From: Curvibacter gracilis ATCC BAA-807
GTDB taxonomy: Bacteria; Pseudomonadota; Gammaproteobacteria; Burkholderiales; Burkholderiaceae_C
NCBI RefSeq assembly: GCF_000518645.1
Contig: NZ_JADZ01000005.1
Location: 1 to 64,000, forward strand
Direction: 5' to 3'
DNA: 64,000 nucleotides
Shown here: positions 26,967 to 36,701 of the stretch, piece after piece
How the letters are laid out: each line of letters opens with the position of its first letter
Numbering within the stretch: the first letter of the stretch is position 1
Notes under the pieces: model-generated
What the model was told of the DNA's origin: nothing
Databases searched by the model: none
The model's input: only the letters and a program-made list of their open reading frames with translations
Position numbers and translations under genes: made by a program

Positions 26967-28217
26967 ATGTCTTTGAATCAGCCTCATTACCGTTCGATCG
27001 CCGCGACGCTGATCCGGCGCATCGTGCTGCTGGCCGGGCTTTGCCTGCTGGCCATGACCTTGCTGCAAGCCGGCCTGGCGTACCGCAGCAGCCAGGCACA
27101 GGTGGAGCATGCGGTCTCCGAAATCGCCGACAACAGCCTGCCGATGCTGTCGCTGTCGCTGTGGGACATCGAGCCCGAGGTGATCCAGCGCCAGATGAAC
27201 TGGCTGGCGGGTCTGCCCGAGATCGGCCGCGCCCGGGTGCTGGCCAGCACCGGCCAGGTCTTCGAGGCGGGCGCCCTGTCGTCCGAGGTAGGGGGCGATA
27301 CGCCGCCGACGCACATGCTTGAGATCGTGTCGCCTCAGGGCGGCAAGCCCGTGGGCCAGTTGCAGCTCTGGGTTGATCCGGGCTATCTGTACCACCAGAT
27401 CCTGGCCAACACGCTGACCATTGCGGCAGGCTACGGCGTCTTCACGGCCTTGCTCTGCCTGGTCGTGGCCTGGATGCTGCGGCGTGACCTGCAGCAACCC
27501 CTGCAGCAGATTGCGCGCTTCGCCTCTGAACTCAAGCCGCAGGAGATCTCACGCCCGCTGGTCCTGGACCGGGCCCGCAGTGATCACCTCGATGAGATCG
27601 ACCTGGTGACCCAGGGCTTTCGCCAGCTTCAGGGTGAGCTGCAAAGCCACATCGCCAACCTTGATGGCCTGGTGGCCGAGCGGACCCAGCAATTGGAGAA
27701 GCTGATCGGCGAGGTGCACCGGCTGTCGATCACCGATGCGCTGACCGGGTGTTTCAACCGCCGCGTGATCGAGGAGCGTCTGCCTTCAGAGATCGAGCGG
27801 GCGCGTCGTTATGGGCGGCCTCTGTCGGTGATCTTTGCCGATATCGACCATTTCAAGACCATCAACGACACCCACGGCCACGCGGCAGGCGATGCCGTGC
27901 TGCGCGACTTTGGCACCTTGCTGCTGGGCCAGTTGCGCAACCAGGTTGACTGGGTGGCCCGCTATGGTGGTGAGGAATTTCTGATTGTGCTGCCCGAGAG
28001 TGACCTGGTGCATGCGCGCCAGGCGGCTGAGCGCCTGCGCGAATTCGTCGCCTCCCAGCCTGCGATCTGGGAGGGCATGGTCATTGCGCGCACCGCCAGC
28101 TTCGGCGTGGCCCAGTGCGGACCGGACGAGGGGGTGGCTGACTTGCTCGCCCGCGCCGATGCCATGCTCTACCACGCCAAGAACGAAGGGCGTGACCGCG
28201 TCGAAGTGAGCGGTTGA
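26967..28217 (+). CDS. Membrane diguanylate cyclase, GGDEF (416 aa)
   Basis: TM1 is at residues about 15-38, a periplasmic sensor spans about 40-150 and TM2 about 155-175. A HAMP-like/coiled-coil linker follows, then a GGDEF domain whose active site is intact (RYGGEEFLIVLPES). It makes c-di-GMP. The product-inhibition I-site is altered: at the RxxD position it reads NQVD, with Asn for Arg, so allosteric feedback may be weak. It starts six bases after the periplasmic binding protein, whose ligand-bound form may dock on the periplasmic sensor and switch the cyclase. This pairing is inferred from the order and spacing. Confidence 0.9.
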   Translation: MSLNQPHYRSIAATLIRRIVLLAGLCLLAMTLLQAGLAYRSSQAQVEHAVSEIADNSLPMLSLSLWDIEPEVIQRQMNWLAGLPEIGRARVLASTGQVFEAGALSSEVGGDTPPTHMLEIVSPQGGKPVGQLQLWVDPGYLYHQILANTLTIAAGYGVFTALLCLVVAWMLRRDLQQPLQQIARFASELKPQEISRPLVLDRARSDHLDEIDLVTQGFRQLQGELQSHIANLDGLVAERTQQLEKLIGEVHRLSITDALTGCFNRRVIEERLPSEIERARRYGRPLSVIFADIDHFKTINDTHGHAAGDAVLRDFGTLLLGQLRNQVDWVARYGGEEFLIVLPESDLVHARQAAERLREFVASQPAIWEGMVIARTASFGVAQCGPDEGVADLLARADAMLYHAKNEGRDRVEVSG

Positions 28218-28258
28218 TCTGCCCCAGGCTGGGCAGGTGCGGGGCGGTCGATTCGGGA

Positions 28259-29029
28259 TCAGGTCTTGTAGCTGGGATCCAGGCGTTCCAGCTTGCGCAG
28301 CAACGAGGGCCAGACAAACTGGCCTCCCAGGCCGCTGGTCTGGACTTTCATCGCGTGCGCCACGCCGTCGAGGATGGCGGGGTTGACCGAGACCACCTCA
28401 CTGCCGCCGGCCAGCGCGTCGATCTGGATCCGGCAGGTGTTCTCGAAGGTGTACATGGCCAGAAAGGCCTCCGGGATGTTGCGCCCCACGGTCAAGAGCC
28501 CGTGGTTGCGCAGCACCAGGTAGTTGGCGGTGCCGAGATCGGCTTGCAGCCGGGTTTTCTCATCGTCGCGGATCGCCACCCCTTCGTAGTCGTGGTAGGC
28601 CAGCGAGCTCAGCACGAAGGTGGATTGCTGGCTCAGCGGCAGGATGCCGTGCTTTTGCGCGCTCACCCCCACGCCCGCCCGGGTATGGGTGTGCAGCACG
28701 CAGCCGGCCTCGGGCCGGGCTTCGTGGATGGCACTGTGGATCACGAAACCCGCCGGGTTGACCGGGAAGGGGCTGTCGTGCAGCTTGTTGCACTGCATGT
28801 CCACCTTGACCAGGCTGGAGGCCGTGATCTCATCGAACATCAGGCCATAGGGGTTGATCAGGAACTGGTGTTCATCGCCCGCCACCGAGCTGGGCAGCTT
28901 GGCACTGATGTGGGTGAATACCAGATCGCTCCAGCCATAGGCTGCCACCAGGCGGTAGCAGGCGGCCAGATCGACACGCAATTGCCATTCTTCGGCACTG
29001 ACCTGCTGCTGCAGGGAGGGGATGTTCAT
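28259..29029 (-). CDS. Class II aldolase/adducin family protein (256 aa)
   Basis: The core reads like the zinc class II aldolase fold: WSDLVFTHISAKLP early on, CVLHTHTRAGVGVSAQKHG with the metal-binding His-x-His pair, and LRNHGLLTVGR containing a third conserved histidine. Members act on phosphorylated sugars or related ligands. The true substrate is unknown. The ATG at 29029 has GGAGAAACC upstream. It is convergent with the diguanylate cyclase and not obviously tied to it. Confidence 0.85.
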   Translation of the reverse strand: MNIPSLQQQVSAEEWQLRVDLAACYRLVAAYGWSDLVFTHISAKLPSSVAGDEHQFLINPYGLMFDEITASSLVKVDMQCNKLHDSPFPVNPAGFVIHSAIHEARPEAGCVLHTHTRAGVGVSAQKHGILPLSQQSTFVLSSLAYHDYEGVAIRDDEKTRLQADLGTANYLVLRNHGLLTVGRNIPEAFLAMYTFENTCRIQIDALAGGSEVVSVNPAILDGVAHAMKVQTSGLGGQFVWPSLLRKLERLDPSYKT

Positions 29030-29212
29030 GGTTTCTCCTGAAGAGCCCCCGATGGGGGTGCCGCATCTTGCCCCAGGCCTGCGCCAGCCCATGTCAAGGA
29101 TTTGACAGTGCCTGGCCGGTCTTGTGCCGACCGCTTGGTCGGAGCTTGATGGGCATCAATGTGACAACAGGCCCCATCCCTAGAATCCGCCCCTGGCGTC
29201 CATTTACCCACC

Positions 29213-32200
29213 ATGCTCCGTCCCATCACCTCCCGCTGGCTGTTGCTGATGGCCTTGTGCCTGGCGCTGACGATGGCAGGCTTGTCGGTGCACTGGGCGC
29301 GCACCGATCTGCGTGAGACCTGGGTGCGGGTGGCCGAGCACGATGCAAGAGTCCTGTCCCAGTTGAGCCATGAACTGGCGCGCAACGTGAGCCAGGGCGA
29401 CCGCCTGCTCAGGGCTGTCCGCGATGATTGGCAAGACCCGGGGCTGCAGCGCTTGGGCCCTGAGCTGCGTCAGCGCCTGCTGTTCAAGCAGGGGGTCGCC
29501 GAGCCCGTCTTTGCGGCCACCCTGGTGCTGGACGCGACAGGCCGCGCCGTCGCTGACAGCGCAGGGTTGACGGCTCGCCCTGTGGTGGCCACGGAGCGCG
29601 ACTATTTTCAGATGCAAGGGCGCGCCGACCATGACGCGCTCTACATCAGCCACCCCTTTGTCAGCCAACTCAAAAAAATCCCCTCTCTGGCACTGAGTCG
29701 GCGGCTGCAGGATGAACAGGGCCGCTTTGCGGGTGTCGTGGTGGGCCTGGTGCCACTGGCCCAATGGCAGGGGCTGCTGGACGGCGCGGCCCTGGAGGAC
29801 GACTCGATGCTCTGGCTGGAACACCGCGACGGCACGCGGCTGGCCGGGGCTGCCAGCCCTGGGGGCAACTCGCTCAGTGGCAGTCTCAATTGGCCGGAGC
29901 AGGGCCCGCAGGGGCCCGCAAGCCTGGGCAGCTTTCGTTCGGATCTGGCGGGCGATGGCGTGCCCCGTCTGGTCAGCTACCTGCAGCTCGATGACGCACC
30001 CTTGCGCTTGGTGCTGATGCGCCCGGTGAGCGTGGTCGAGTCGCGCTGGTGGCAGCGCGTGGCCAGCACGGGCGGCGTGACCCTGTTGTTGGTGGCGGGT
30101 TGCCTGGGCCTGGTGCTGTTGTTCGAGCGCGAGCTGCGGCATCGCCAGCAGGTATCGCAGTTGCTGGCGCATGCCGAAGGGCACTTGCGAACCATCGTCA
30201 ACCACCTGCCGTCCCTGATCAGCTACTGGGACCGGGACTTGCGCAACCTGTTTGCCAACCACCTGCACCGCGACCTGTTCGGCCTGCTGCCCGAGGTGTT
30301 GCGCGGGCAGACCCTGCCCGATGTGGTCGGCCCAGCCCTGATGCACCGCTATGGCCCCTACATCCAGCTGGCCCTGGCGGGTGAAGCGCAAACTTTCGAG
30401 TGGCCCGTCAAGCTGCCCGATGGTCTGCTGCGCACCCTGCTGGTGTCCTTGGCCCCGGATCTCCGGGACGGGCGGGTGGCGGGCATTTTTGCCCAGCTGA
30501 TGGACATCACCGACCGCAAGCAGGCCGAAAGCCAGGTGTTCGAGGAAAAGGAGCGCTTCCGGGTCACACTGAGCTCAATCGGCGATGCGGTGATCACGGT
30601 GGATGTGGCCGGGCGGGTGACCTACCTCAACCCGGTCGCAGAGTTGATGACGGATTGGCGCCTCGACCTGGCGCGCGGTGAACCGGTGGAGGCGGTGATG
30701 CCCATCGTCAACTCGGTTGACGGCAGCCCTTTGCGCAACCCGGTGCGGCTTGCGCTGGAGTTGCAGGACACCGTGGGCCTGGCGGCCGACACGGCCCTGG
30801 TCAGGCGCGATGGTCAGCGCTTTGACATCGAAGACTCCGCCGCGCCGATCAAGGACCGGCACGGCGAGATCATCGGTGCGGTGATGGTGTTCCACGATGT
30901 CAGCGAGATGCGTTCGATGGCCATCCGCATGGCCCACCTGGCCCAGCATGATGCGCTGACGGGCCTGCCCAACCGGCTGATGCTTTACGACCGGGCCGAG
31001 CAGGCCATCCGGCTCGCAGAGCGCGAGCAGGAGCAGGTGGCGGTGATGTACCTCGATCTGGACCGCTTCAAGACCGTCAACGACTCACTGGGCCATGAGG
31101 TGGGCGACCGCCTGCTGGTGGACTTCGCGCGGCGCCTGTCCAGCGCCATGCGCCATTCCGATACCCTGAGCCGCCAGGGCGGTGACGAATTCGTGATCTT
31201 GCAGACCGGCCTGAAGGATGCGACCCAGGCCAGCCAGTTGGCCCGCAAGCTGCTGCGCCTGTGCAGCGAGCCCTTCGTGGTGCAGGGCCGGGAGCTCAAT
31301 GTGTCCGTGACCATCGGCATCGCCCTGTTCCCGGCCGATGGCAGCAACTTCGATGAATTGGCCAAGCACGCCGATGCCGCGCTCTATGCGGCCAAGAATG
31401 CCGGGCGCAACCGCTTCCATTACTTCACGCGTGAGCTGGGGGTGGCGGCCCATCTGCGCCTGCAGCAGGAGCAGGCGCTGAAGGCGGCCCTGGGGCATGG
31501 CGAGATCTTTCTCGAGTACCAGCCCAAGGTCGATTTCAGCGCCGACCAGGTCGTCGGGGTGGAGGCGCTGGCGCGCTGGTCCTGGTCGGGGCAGCGCGTG
31601 TCGCCGGCCCAGTTCATCCCGGTGGCCGAAGAAAGCGGGCAGATCATCGAGATCGGGCGCCACATCCTGCGCATGGCCTGTGAAGAGGCCAGCCGGCTGT
31701 GCGGTCTGGGCCTGCTCAGGGCGCCGATGGCGGTCAATGCCTCGATCCGACAGCTGGCCGATCCAGGCTTTGTGACCGAGGTACAGCAGGTGTTGCAGCG
31801 CACCGGCCTGCCGCCGGCCCTGCTGGAGATCGAGGTCACCGAAAGCGGTCTGATGCAGAACATGGAGGCCATGGCCGGGGTGCTGCATGCCCTCAAGGCG
31901 CTGGGGGTGCGCATCGCCATCGATGACTTCGGCACCGGCTACTCCAGCCTGGCCTACCTGGCGAGTCTGCCGGTGGACGTGCTGAAGATCGACAAGTCCT
32001 TTGTCGATGCCTACCAGGCCAGCCCGAAGAACATGGCCATCATCACGGCCATCATCGATTTGGCGCATCACCTCCAACTGGAGGTGATCGCAGAGGGCGT
32101 GGAAAGCCGGGAGCAGGCAGATTTTCTGGTCGCCTTCGGCTGCTGCAACATGCAGGGCTATTACTTCAGCAAACCCGTGTCGGCAACAGACCTGCAAACC

Positions 32201-32233
32201 TGGTGTGAGACCCGCGCCAGCCTGCAGGTCTGA
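29213..32233 (+). CDS. Membrane Cache-PAS-GGDEF-EAL c-di-GMP protein (1006 aa)
   Basis: The order is TM1 (residues about 8-28), a periplasmic Cache-like region (30-270), TM2 (about 287-307), a PAS region from about 325 and a second from about 445 (RVTLSSIGDAVITVDVAGRV), GGDEF and EAL. GGDEF is intact (SRQGGDEFVILQTG) with an RHSD I-site just before it. EAL is intact: VEALARWSW, MAVNASIRQL, EIEVTESGLM, DDFGTGYSSLAYL, LKIDKSFV and EGVE are all present. Both synthesis and hydrolysis of c-di-GMP are possible, so the net activity is unknown. Downstream of it lies another GGDEF gene. Confidence 0.93.
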   Translation: MLRPITSRWLLLMALCLALTMAGLSVHWARTDLRETWVRVAEHDARVLSQLSHELARNVSQGDRLLRAVRDDWQDPGLQRLGPELRQRLLFKQGVAEPVFAATLVLDATGRAVADSAGLTARPVVATERDYFQMQGRADHDALYISHPFVSQLKKIPSLALSRRLQDEQGRFAGVVVGLVPLAQWQGLLDGAALEDDSMLWLEHRDGTRLAGAASPGGNSLSGSLNWPEQGPQGPASLGSFRSDLAGDGVPRLVSYLQLDDAPLRLVLMRPVSVVESRWWQRVASTGGVTLLLVAGCLGLVLLFERELRHRQQVSQLLAHAEGHLRTIVNHLPSLISYWDRDLRNLFANHLHRDLFGLLPEVLRGQTLPDVVGPALMHRYGPYIQLALAGEAQTFEWPVKLPDGLLRTLLVSLAPDLRDGRVAGIFAQLMDITDRKQAESQVFEEKERFRVTLSSIGDAVITVDVAGRVTYLNPVAELMTDWRLDLARGEPVEAVMPIVNSVDGSPLRNPVRLALELQDTVGLAADTALVRRDGQRFDIEDSAAPIKDRHGEIIGAVMVFHDVSEMRSMAIRMAHLAQHDALTGLPNRLMLYDRAEQAIRLAEREQEQVAVMYLDLDRFKTVNDSLGHEVGDRLLVDFARRLSSAMRHSDTLSRQGGDEFVILQTGLKDATQASQLARKLLRLCSEPFVVQGRELNVSVTIGIALFPADGSNFDELAKHADAALYAAKNAGRNRFHYFTRELGVAAHLRLQQEQALKAALGHGEIFLEYQPKVDFSADQVVGVEALARWSWSGQRVSPAQFIPVAEESGQIIEIGRHILRMACEEASRLCGLGLLRAPMAVNASIRQLADPGFVTEVQQVLQRTGLPPALLEIEVTESGLMQNMEAMAGVLHALKALGVRIAIDDFGTGYSSLAYLASLPVDVLKIDKSFVDAYQASPKNMAIITAIIDLAHHLQLEVIAEGVESREQADFLVAFGCCNMQGYYFSKPVSATDLQTWCETRASLQV

Positions 32234-32313
32234 GGTTCAGGCCTGAGGCGCAGACCCGGGGTGCAGCCCTTTTCGGGGCGCTGTGAGGCTGCCATGCAGC
32301 GCTACCACAGGCC

Positions 32314-33336
32314 TCAGAACAGTTCCACCTCGGCGTGGTCCTGTGTCTGCTTTTTCAACTGGCCGGTGCTGATCAGCTCGTGGTAGTGGCAGACCTGGTT
32401 GCGGCCATGTTCCTTGGCGTAGTACAAGGCCTGGTCGGCATGCCCCAGGATCTCGACAGCCGATCCTTCGTGAGTGCTCACGAAACCCAGGCTCACCGTG
32501 ACGCGACCGACCTGAGGGAAATCATGGTGCTCCACCGTCTGGCGAAAGCGGTTGAAGATCTGCCGGGCCGTGGCCAGCGTGGCCGAGCGCAACAGGATCA
32601 CAAACTCCTCACCCCCGAAGCGGAAGATGCGGTCCTGGGCGCGGAAAGACGCGCGCAAAAGGTTGGCCATCAGGATCAGCACCTCGTCACCGTACAAATG
32701 CCCGAAGCGGTCGTTGACCTGCTTGAAATGGTCGATGTCGACCACGGCCAGCCAATGCCTCGGGCTGTCTTCGTCGGTGGCCGCATGCGCGCCTGGGGTG
32801 TTCGGACTGTGACCCGGGCGGGAGAACTCGGCGTCAAAGGTCTTGCGGTTGAACAGGCCGGTGAGGGCATCGCGCTCGCTGTAATCGAGCAGGCTCTGGT
32901 AGTTGCGGTAGACGTGGAAGATGCCATGGATCACGTTGAGCGTGTCCTGGCCAAAGGCCTGGTCGTTTCGGATTTCGAGACAGGCCACCACCTTTTCCTG
33001 CAGCCACACCGGCAGCCACAGTTCGTATTCGCCACTGGCCGAGCGCTCTTCACGGCCTGCCGACTTGTCGGCGATGCAGGCGGCCAGCGCCGGATAGGCC
33101 AGCAGGGGCAGCCGCGGGATCTCGGCGTGTTGCGGGTCTTCGATGGACTGCAGTGCGCCGTCGTTGATCCAGGCTTTGGGGCGAACAAAGGTTTCCTCCC
33201 CAATGGTCACCACCTCCAGCGCACGGACCTCTTTGACATTGCCCAATTGGTGCAAGGCTGAAATGACCGAGATTTCCAGGCGGGCATGATCACGGTGGCC
33301 CGTGATCTCGACCAGATGCTGCAAAAGTGGATTCAT
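32314..33336 (-). CDS. Cytoplasmic diguanylate cyclase, GGDEF (340 aa)
   Basis: The first 150 residues have no membrane segment and may be a GAF-like or other sensor. They lead into a GGDEF domain at about 170-330. The active motif is RFGGEEFVILLRS and the I-site RAQD lies five residues before it, so it looks active and feedback-controlled. The frame is open from GTG at 33525; the ATG at 33336 gives a normal N-terminus but a weak ribosome-binding site. It is convergent with the GGDEF-EAL gene (80-base gap) and makes three c-di-GMP enzymes in seven kilobases. Confidence 0.85.
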   Translation of the reverse strand: MNPLLQHLVEITGHRDHARLEISVISALHQLGNVKEVRALEVVTIGEETFVRPKAWINDGALQSIEDPQHAEIPRLPLLAYPALAACIADKSAGREERSASGEYELWLPVWLQEKVVACLEIRNDQAFGQDTLNVIHGIFHVYRNYQSLLDYSERDALTGLFNRKTFDAEFSRPGHSPNTPGAHAATDEDSPRHWLAVVDIDHFKQVNDRFGHLYGDEVLILMANLLRASFRAQDRIFRFGGEEFVILLRSATLATARQIFNRFRQTVEHHDFPQVGRVTVSLGFVSTHEGSAVEILGHADQALYYAKEHGRNQVCHYHELISTGQLKKQTQDHAEVELF

Positions 33337-33616
33337 TGTCAAAACCGGTTGCACACAAGGGGAAATGACGAGTTCGAGCCGGGCCGAAGGGGGCGGATCC
33401 GTTTCAATCCCGGCAGAAGATGGATGAGGCGCGATGGTAGCCAGTTTTTGTAAAAGCACGCTTGTGCCGTGCCGAGCTGTCCTGAGATTTGTTCGAAATC
33501 GGGTGGTTCTGTCGCAAAAATGCACCAGGCTCTGGCGTTGCCCGCGGCTTTGTGTCTATGCCCGTCTGGCAGCTCCGGGCGCATCCCCGGGGCGGCTCAC
33601 GCCGAGGCACAAGCTG

Positions 33617-34399
33617 TCAGCTGACCTTCTCGAACACCAGGTCCCACACCCCATGGCCCAGGCGCAGGCCACGGCGCTCGAACTTGGTCTCGGGGCGGTA
33701 CGCCGGGCGATCGGCGTAGCCGCCGCTGGCCTGGCGGTTGCGCAACAGGGGGTCCGCGCCCAGCACCTCCAGCATCTGCTCGGCATAGGGCTCCCAGTCG
33801 GTGGCGCAATGCAGGTAGCCGCCGGGGCGTAAACGAGCCGCCAACTTGGCCACCAGTGGTGGCTGGATCAGGCGGCGCTTGTTGTGCTTGGTCTTGTGCC
33901 AGGGGTCGGGAAAGAAGATGTGCACCCCTTCGAGCACGCCCTGCGGCAGCATGTGGTCGATGACTTCGACCGCGTCGTGCTGCAGGATGCGGATGTTGCT
34001 CAAGCCACGTTCGCCCACCTGCTTGAGCAGCGCCCCCACACCGGGTTCATGCACTTCGCAGCACAGGAAATGGGTGTCTGGCATCAGGGCCGCGATGTGG
34101 GCCGTGGCGTCGCCCATGCCGAAGCCGATCTCCAGCACCACCGGGCCGGGTGCGCCGAAGGCCTCATTCAGGTCCAGAGGTGCGGCGCGGTAGGGCAGCA
34201 CAAAACGCGGGCCCAGCAGTTCAAAGGCCTTGGCCTGGCCGGTGGTGGTGCGGCCGGCGCGCCGCACAAAGCTCTTGATGGTCTTGGGAAAGGCCACGCC
34301 GGCCGGGGCGCCGGCGGGCTGGGCCTCTGAGGCCGTGCCAATCGCTTCGGTCGCTGCTTGGGGGGCCACGGGGGCGGTGTTTTCTGGGTGTTCTTGCAT
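33617..34399 (-). CDS. trmB: tRNA (guanine-N7-)-methyltransferase (260 aa)
   Basis: It methylates G46 of tRNA using S-adenosylmethionine. The SAM site is [15 protein letters not shown]. The conserved [17 protein letters not shown] and the C-terminal [19 protein letters not shown] are the family signature. An N-terminal extension of about 40 Ala/Pro-rich residues is seen, common in this order. It precedes gluQ on the other side of a 120-base gap; both are tRNA-modification genes, but co-transcription is uncertain. Confidence 0.95.
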   Translation of the reverse strand: MQEHPENTAPVAPQAATEAIGTASEAQPAGAPAGVAFPKTIKSFVRRAGRTTTGQAKAFELLGPRFVLPYRAAPLDLNEAFGAPGPVVLEIGFGMGDATAHIAALMPDTHFLCCEVHEPGVGALLKQVGERGLSNIRILQHDAVEVIDHMLPQGVLEGVHIFFPDPWHKTKHNKRRLIQPPLVAKLAARLRPGGYLHCATDWEPYAEQMLEVLGADPLLRNRQASGGYADRPAYRPETKFERRGLRLGHGVWDLVFEKVS

Positions 34400-34519
34400 G
34401 GTGTCGGGGTTTCAGGCGCAGGGCCGGGCGCGATCAGAGCGCGATCGAGGCGCAAACAGGGCGCCAAATGGAGTGAGATTGTAGGCAAGCGGGCGCTGTC
34501 TGCGCCCATTCAGGCCTGT

Positions 34520-35431
34520 TCAGCCCCAGCGGGCCCGCCACATGGCGGTCCACCTGAGCAATTGATCGCTGATGCCGGTATCGGACGTGGGTTCATCGGG
34601 CAAACCCAGCGCCTGGGCTGCCTGGCGCAGTGCCGCCAGGCAACTGGCCGCGCTGCGGGTGTCGATGGCGGGTGCGCCGTGTTGCTTGGACAACTTCTCG
34701 CCGCGCTCATCCAGCACCAGCGGGGTGTGCAGGTAGCGCGGCGTGGGCAGGCCCAGTGCGCGTTGCAGCAGGATCTGGCGCGCCGTGTTGTCGCACAGGT
34801 CGGCGCCGCGCACGATGTCGGTCACGCCCTGGGCGGCGTCGTCCACCACCACGGCCAATTGGTAGGCCCAGAGCCCATCGGCCCGTTGCAGCACAAAGTC
34901 GCCGACTTCGGTGGCCACATTCTGGGCTTGGGGGCCCAGGCGCCGGTCTTGCCAGTGCAGGTCGGTGGCCCCGGGGATCTTTTCCACCTCCAGCCGCCAG
35001 GCCCGCACGGCGCGGCCAGGGTTGCCCTGGCGGCAGGTGCCCGGGTAGACGGCCTGCTGGTGCCGGGCCCGTTGCACGCCCTGGGCCTGCAAGGCGGCTT
35101 CGATCTCCTTGCGGGTGCAGGCACAGCCATAGGCCAGGCCGGCCTGGATCAGGCGCTGCAAGGCCTTGGCGTACAGGGCGTGGCGCTGGGATTGCCACAC
35201 GGGTGGCTGGTCCGGGTGCAGGCCGCAGGCCGCCAGTTGCTGCAGCAGAAACAGGTCGGCGCCCGGGCTGCAGCGAGGGGGGTCGATGTCTTCGATGCGC
35301 ACCAGCCACTGCCCGCCATGGGCTCGGGCGTCCAGCCAGCTGGCCAGGGCGGCCACCAGCGAGCCGGCGTGCAGGGGGCCGGTGGGGGAGGGGGCAAAGC
35401 GGCCGATGTAGCCGCCAGGGGGCAGGGGCAT
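34520..35431 (-). CDS. gluQ: Glutamyl-Q tRNA(Asp) synthetase (303 aa)
   Basis: It attaches glutamate to queuosine in tRNA-Asp. It keeps the class I catalytic half only: [20 protein letters not shown] (HIGH-like) and [12 protein letters not shown] (KMSKS-like). It lacks the anticodon-binding domain of true glutamyl-tRNA synthetases. A zinc site is suggested by [11 protein letters not shown] and YPGTCRQGN. Its length fits GluQRS. It starts 39 bases downstream of the FAD oxidoreductase stop. Confidence 0.93.
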   Translation of the reverse strand: MPLPPGGYIGRFAPSPTGPLHAGSLVAALASWLDARAHGGQWLVRIEDIDPPRCSPGADLFLLQQLAACGLHPDQPPVWQSQRHALYAKALQRLIQAGLAYGCACTRKEIEAALQAQGVQRARHQQAVYPGTCRQGNPGRAVRAWRLEVEKIPGATDLHWQDRRLGPQAQNVATEVGDFVLQRADGLWAYQLAVVVDDAAQGVTDIVRGADLCDNTARQILLQRALGLPTPRYLHTPLVLDERGEKLSKQHGAPAIDTRSAASCLAALRQAAQALGLPDEPTSDTGISDQLLRWTAMWRARWG

Positions 35432-35470
35432 GGCAGGCGGGGGCGGCTGCAGGGCTGCCCCAGGGGCAGC

Positions 35471-36568
35471 TCAGCTCAGCGAGAGTGCCAGGCTCAGGCC
35501 GGACACAAAGGCGTCTTCCACCCGGTGGCCCAGGCACCAGTCGCCGCACAGGCCGATGCCGTTGGCCGGGTCCCAGAGGTGGGTCTGGCCCAGCGCCTTC
35601 AGGGTTTTGGCGTGTTTCCAGCGCTTCAGGGCGATGTGGCTGGGCTCGGCATGGATGCCGGTGACGTCGACAAAGGCGCGGTGCAGCTTGCCCTGCACGC
35701 GCTCGGCGCTGTCATCCAGGTGTTCGCTCGACCAGACATCGCTGGCCTGCACGGTCCAGCGCTCGATCTGGCTGCGCCCGGGCTTGGACGACTCGCGGGC
35801 CAGCCAGGCGATGCGGTGGTGGGTGCTGCGGGCAGCGTTCCACTGCGGGCCCAGGGTGGTCAGGCCCGGTTGCACCGCCTGCGGGAAGGCCAGCATCAGG
35901 GTCCAGCAGGGGGCGATGGTCACGGGCTGCAGGGCTTCGGCCAGGGCGCCGGCGCTGGGCACGGCGGCCAGCAGTTCGGCGGCCTGGGGCGCGGGCAGGG
36001 CCAGCAGCACGGCATCAAAGCCGGCATGCACCTGGCTGCTGCCGTCGTCACCGGCGGTGTGCAATTGCCAGCGCTGGGGTTGCAGGGTGTCGCGTTGCAG
36101 GGCACTCACCCGGGTCTGGGTGAGCAGCCGCCCCTGGGCTTGCAAGGGGGCGGCCCAGTCGCGCACCAGGCGGTTCATGGCCGGCACGCCCACCCAATGG
36201 GGTTCGGGGTGGGGCAGGCTGGGGGAGCTGACCTGGCCGTGTTCATCGAGGATGCGCACGGCGTTGGCGCTCCAGCGGCGGGCGGCGTTGGGCGCGGTGG
36301 CCAACGCCAATTCAAAGCGGGGGTCGCGCACCGTGAAGTATTGGGCGCCGGTGTCGAAGCTGCCAAAGGCCGTGTCGGTGCTGGCCATGCGGCCACTGGC
36401 GCCGGCGCTTTTCTCGAACACGGTGACGTCGTGCCCCGCCTGGGCCAGGGTGCGGGCGCAGGTGATGCCGGCCATGCCGGCGCCCACGATGGCAATGCGT
36501 TGGGGCACCAGGGTGGGTGGGGCCGGCTTCTTGCGCGGGCCGGTCGAGCTTCGAGGGCGTTTTGCCAT
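35471..36568 (-). CDS. FAD-dependent oxidoreductase, renalase-like (365 aa)
   Basis: The N-terminus has the Rossmann dinucleotide-binding motif AIVGAGMAGITCARTLAQAG, then VFEKSAGASGRMAS, which is typical of flavin amine oxidase/renalase-like proteins. The second part has the family-like LVRDWAAPLQ and the C-terminal LWDPANGIGLCGDWCLG with FAD-phosphate contacts. Substrate unknown. It lies upstream of gluQ on the same strand and 134 bases from the LysR gene. Confidence 0.85.
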   Translation of the reverse strand: MAKRPRSSTGPRKKPAPPTLVPQRIAIVGAGMAGITCARTLAQAGHDVTVFEKSAGASGRMASTDTAFGSFDTGAQYFTVRDPRFELALATAPNAARRWSANAVRILDEHGQVSSPSLPHPEPHWVGVPAMNRLVRDWAAPLQAQGRLLTQTRVSALQRDTLQPQRWQLHTAGDDGSSQVHAGFDAVLLALPAPQAAELLAAVPSAGALAEALQPVTIAPCWTLMLAFPQAVQPGLTTLGPQWNAARSTHHRIAWLARESSKPGRSQIERWTVQASDVWSSEHLDDSAERVQGKLHRAFVDVTGIHAEPSHIALKRWKHAKTLKALGQTHLWDPANGIGLCGDWCLGHRVEDAFVSGLSLALSLS

Positions 36569-36701
36569 GCTGAGTCTCCGATCAATGAGGACGTCACAAA
36601 GCCTAACCCAATTGGCGGGCCTTCCGGGCGAGTTGGATCAGCGTTTTGCGCTGCGGGCTTCAGGGCTTTCCCACCCCCGGCGTGCCGTCGCAGCCTGGTT
36701 G

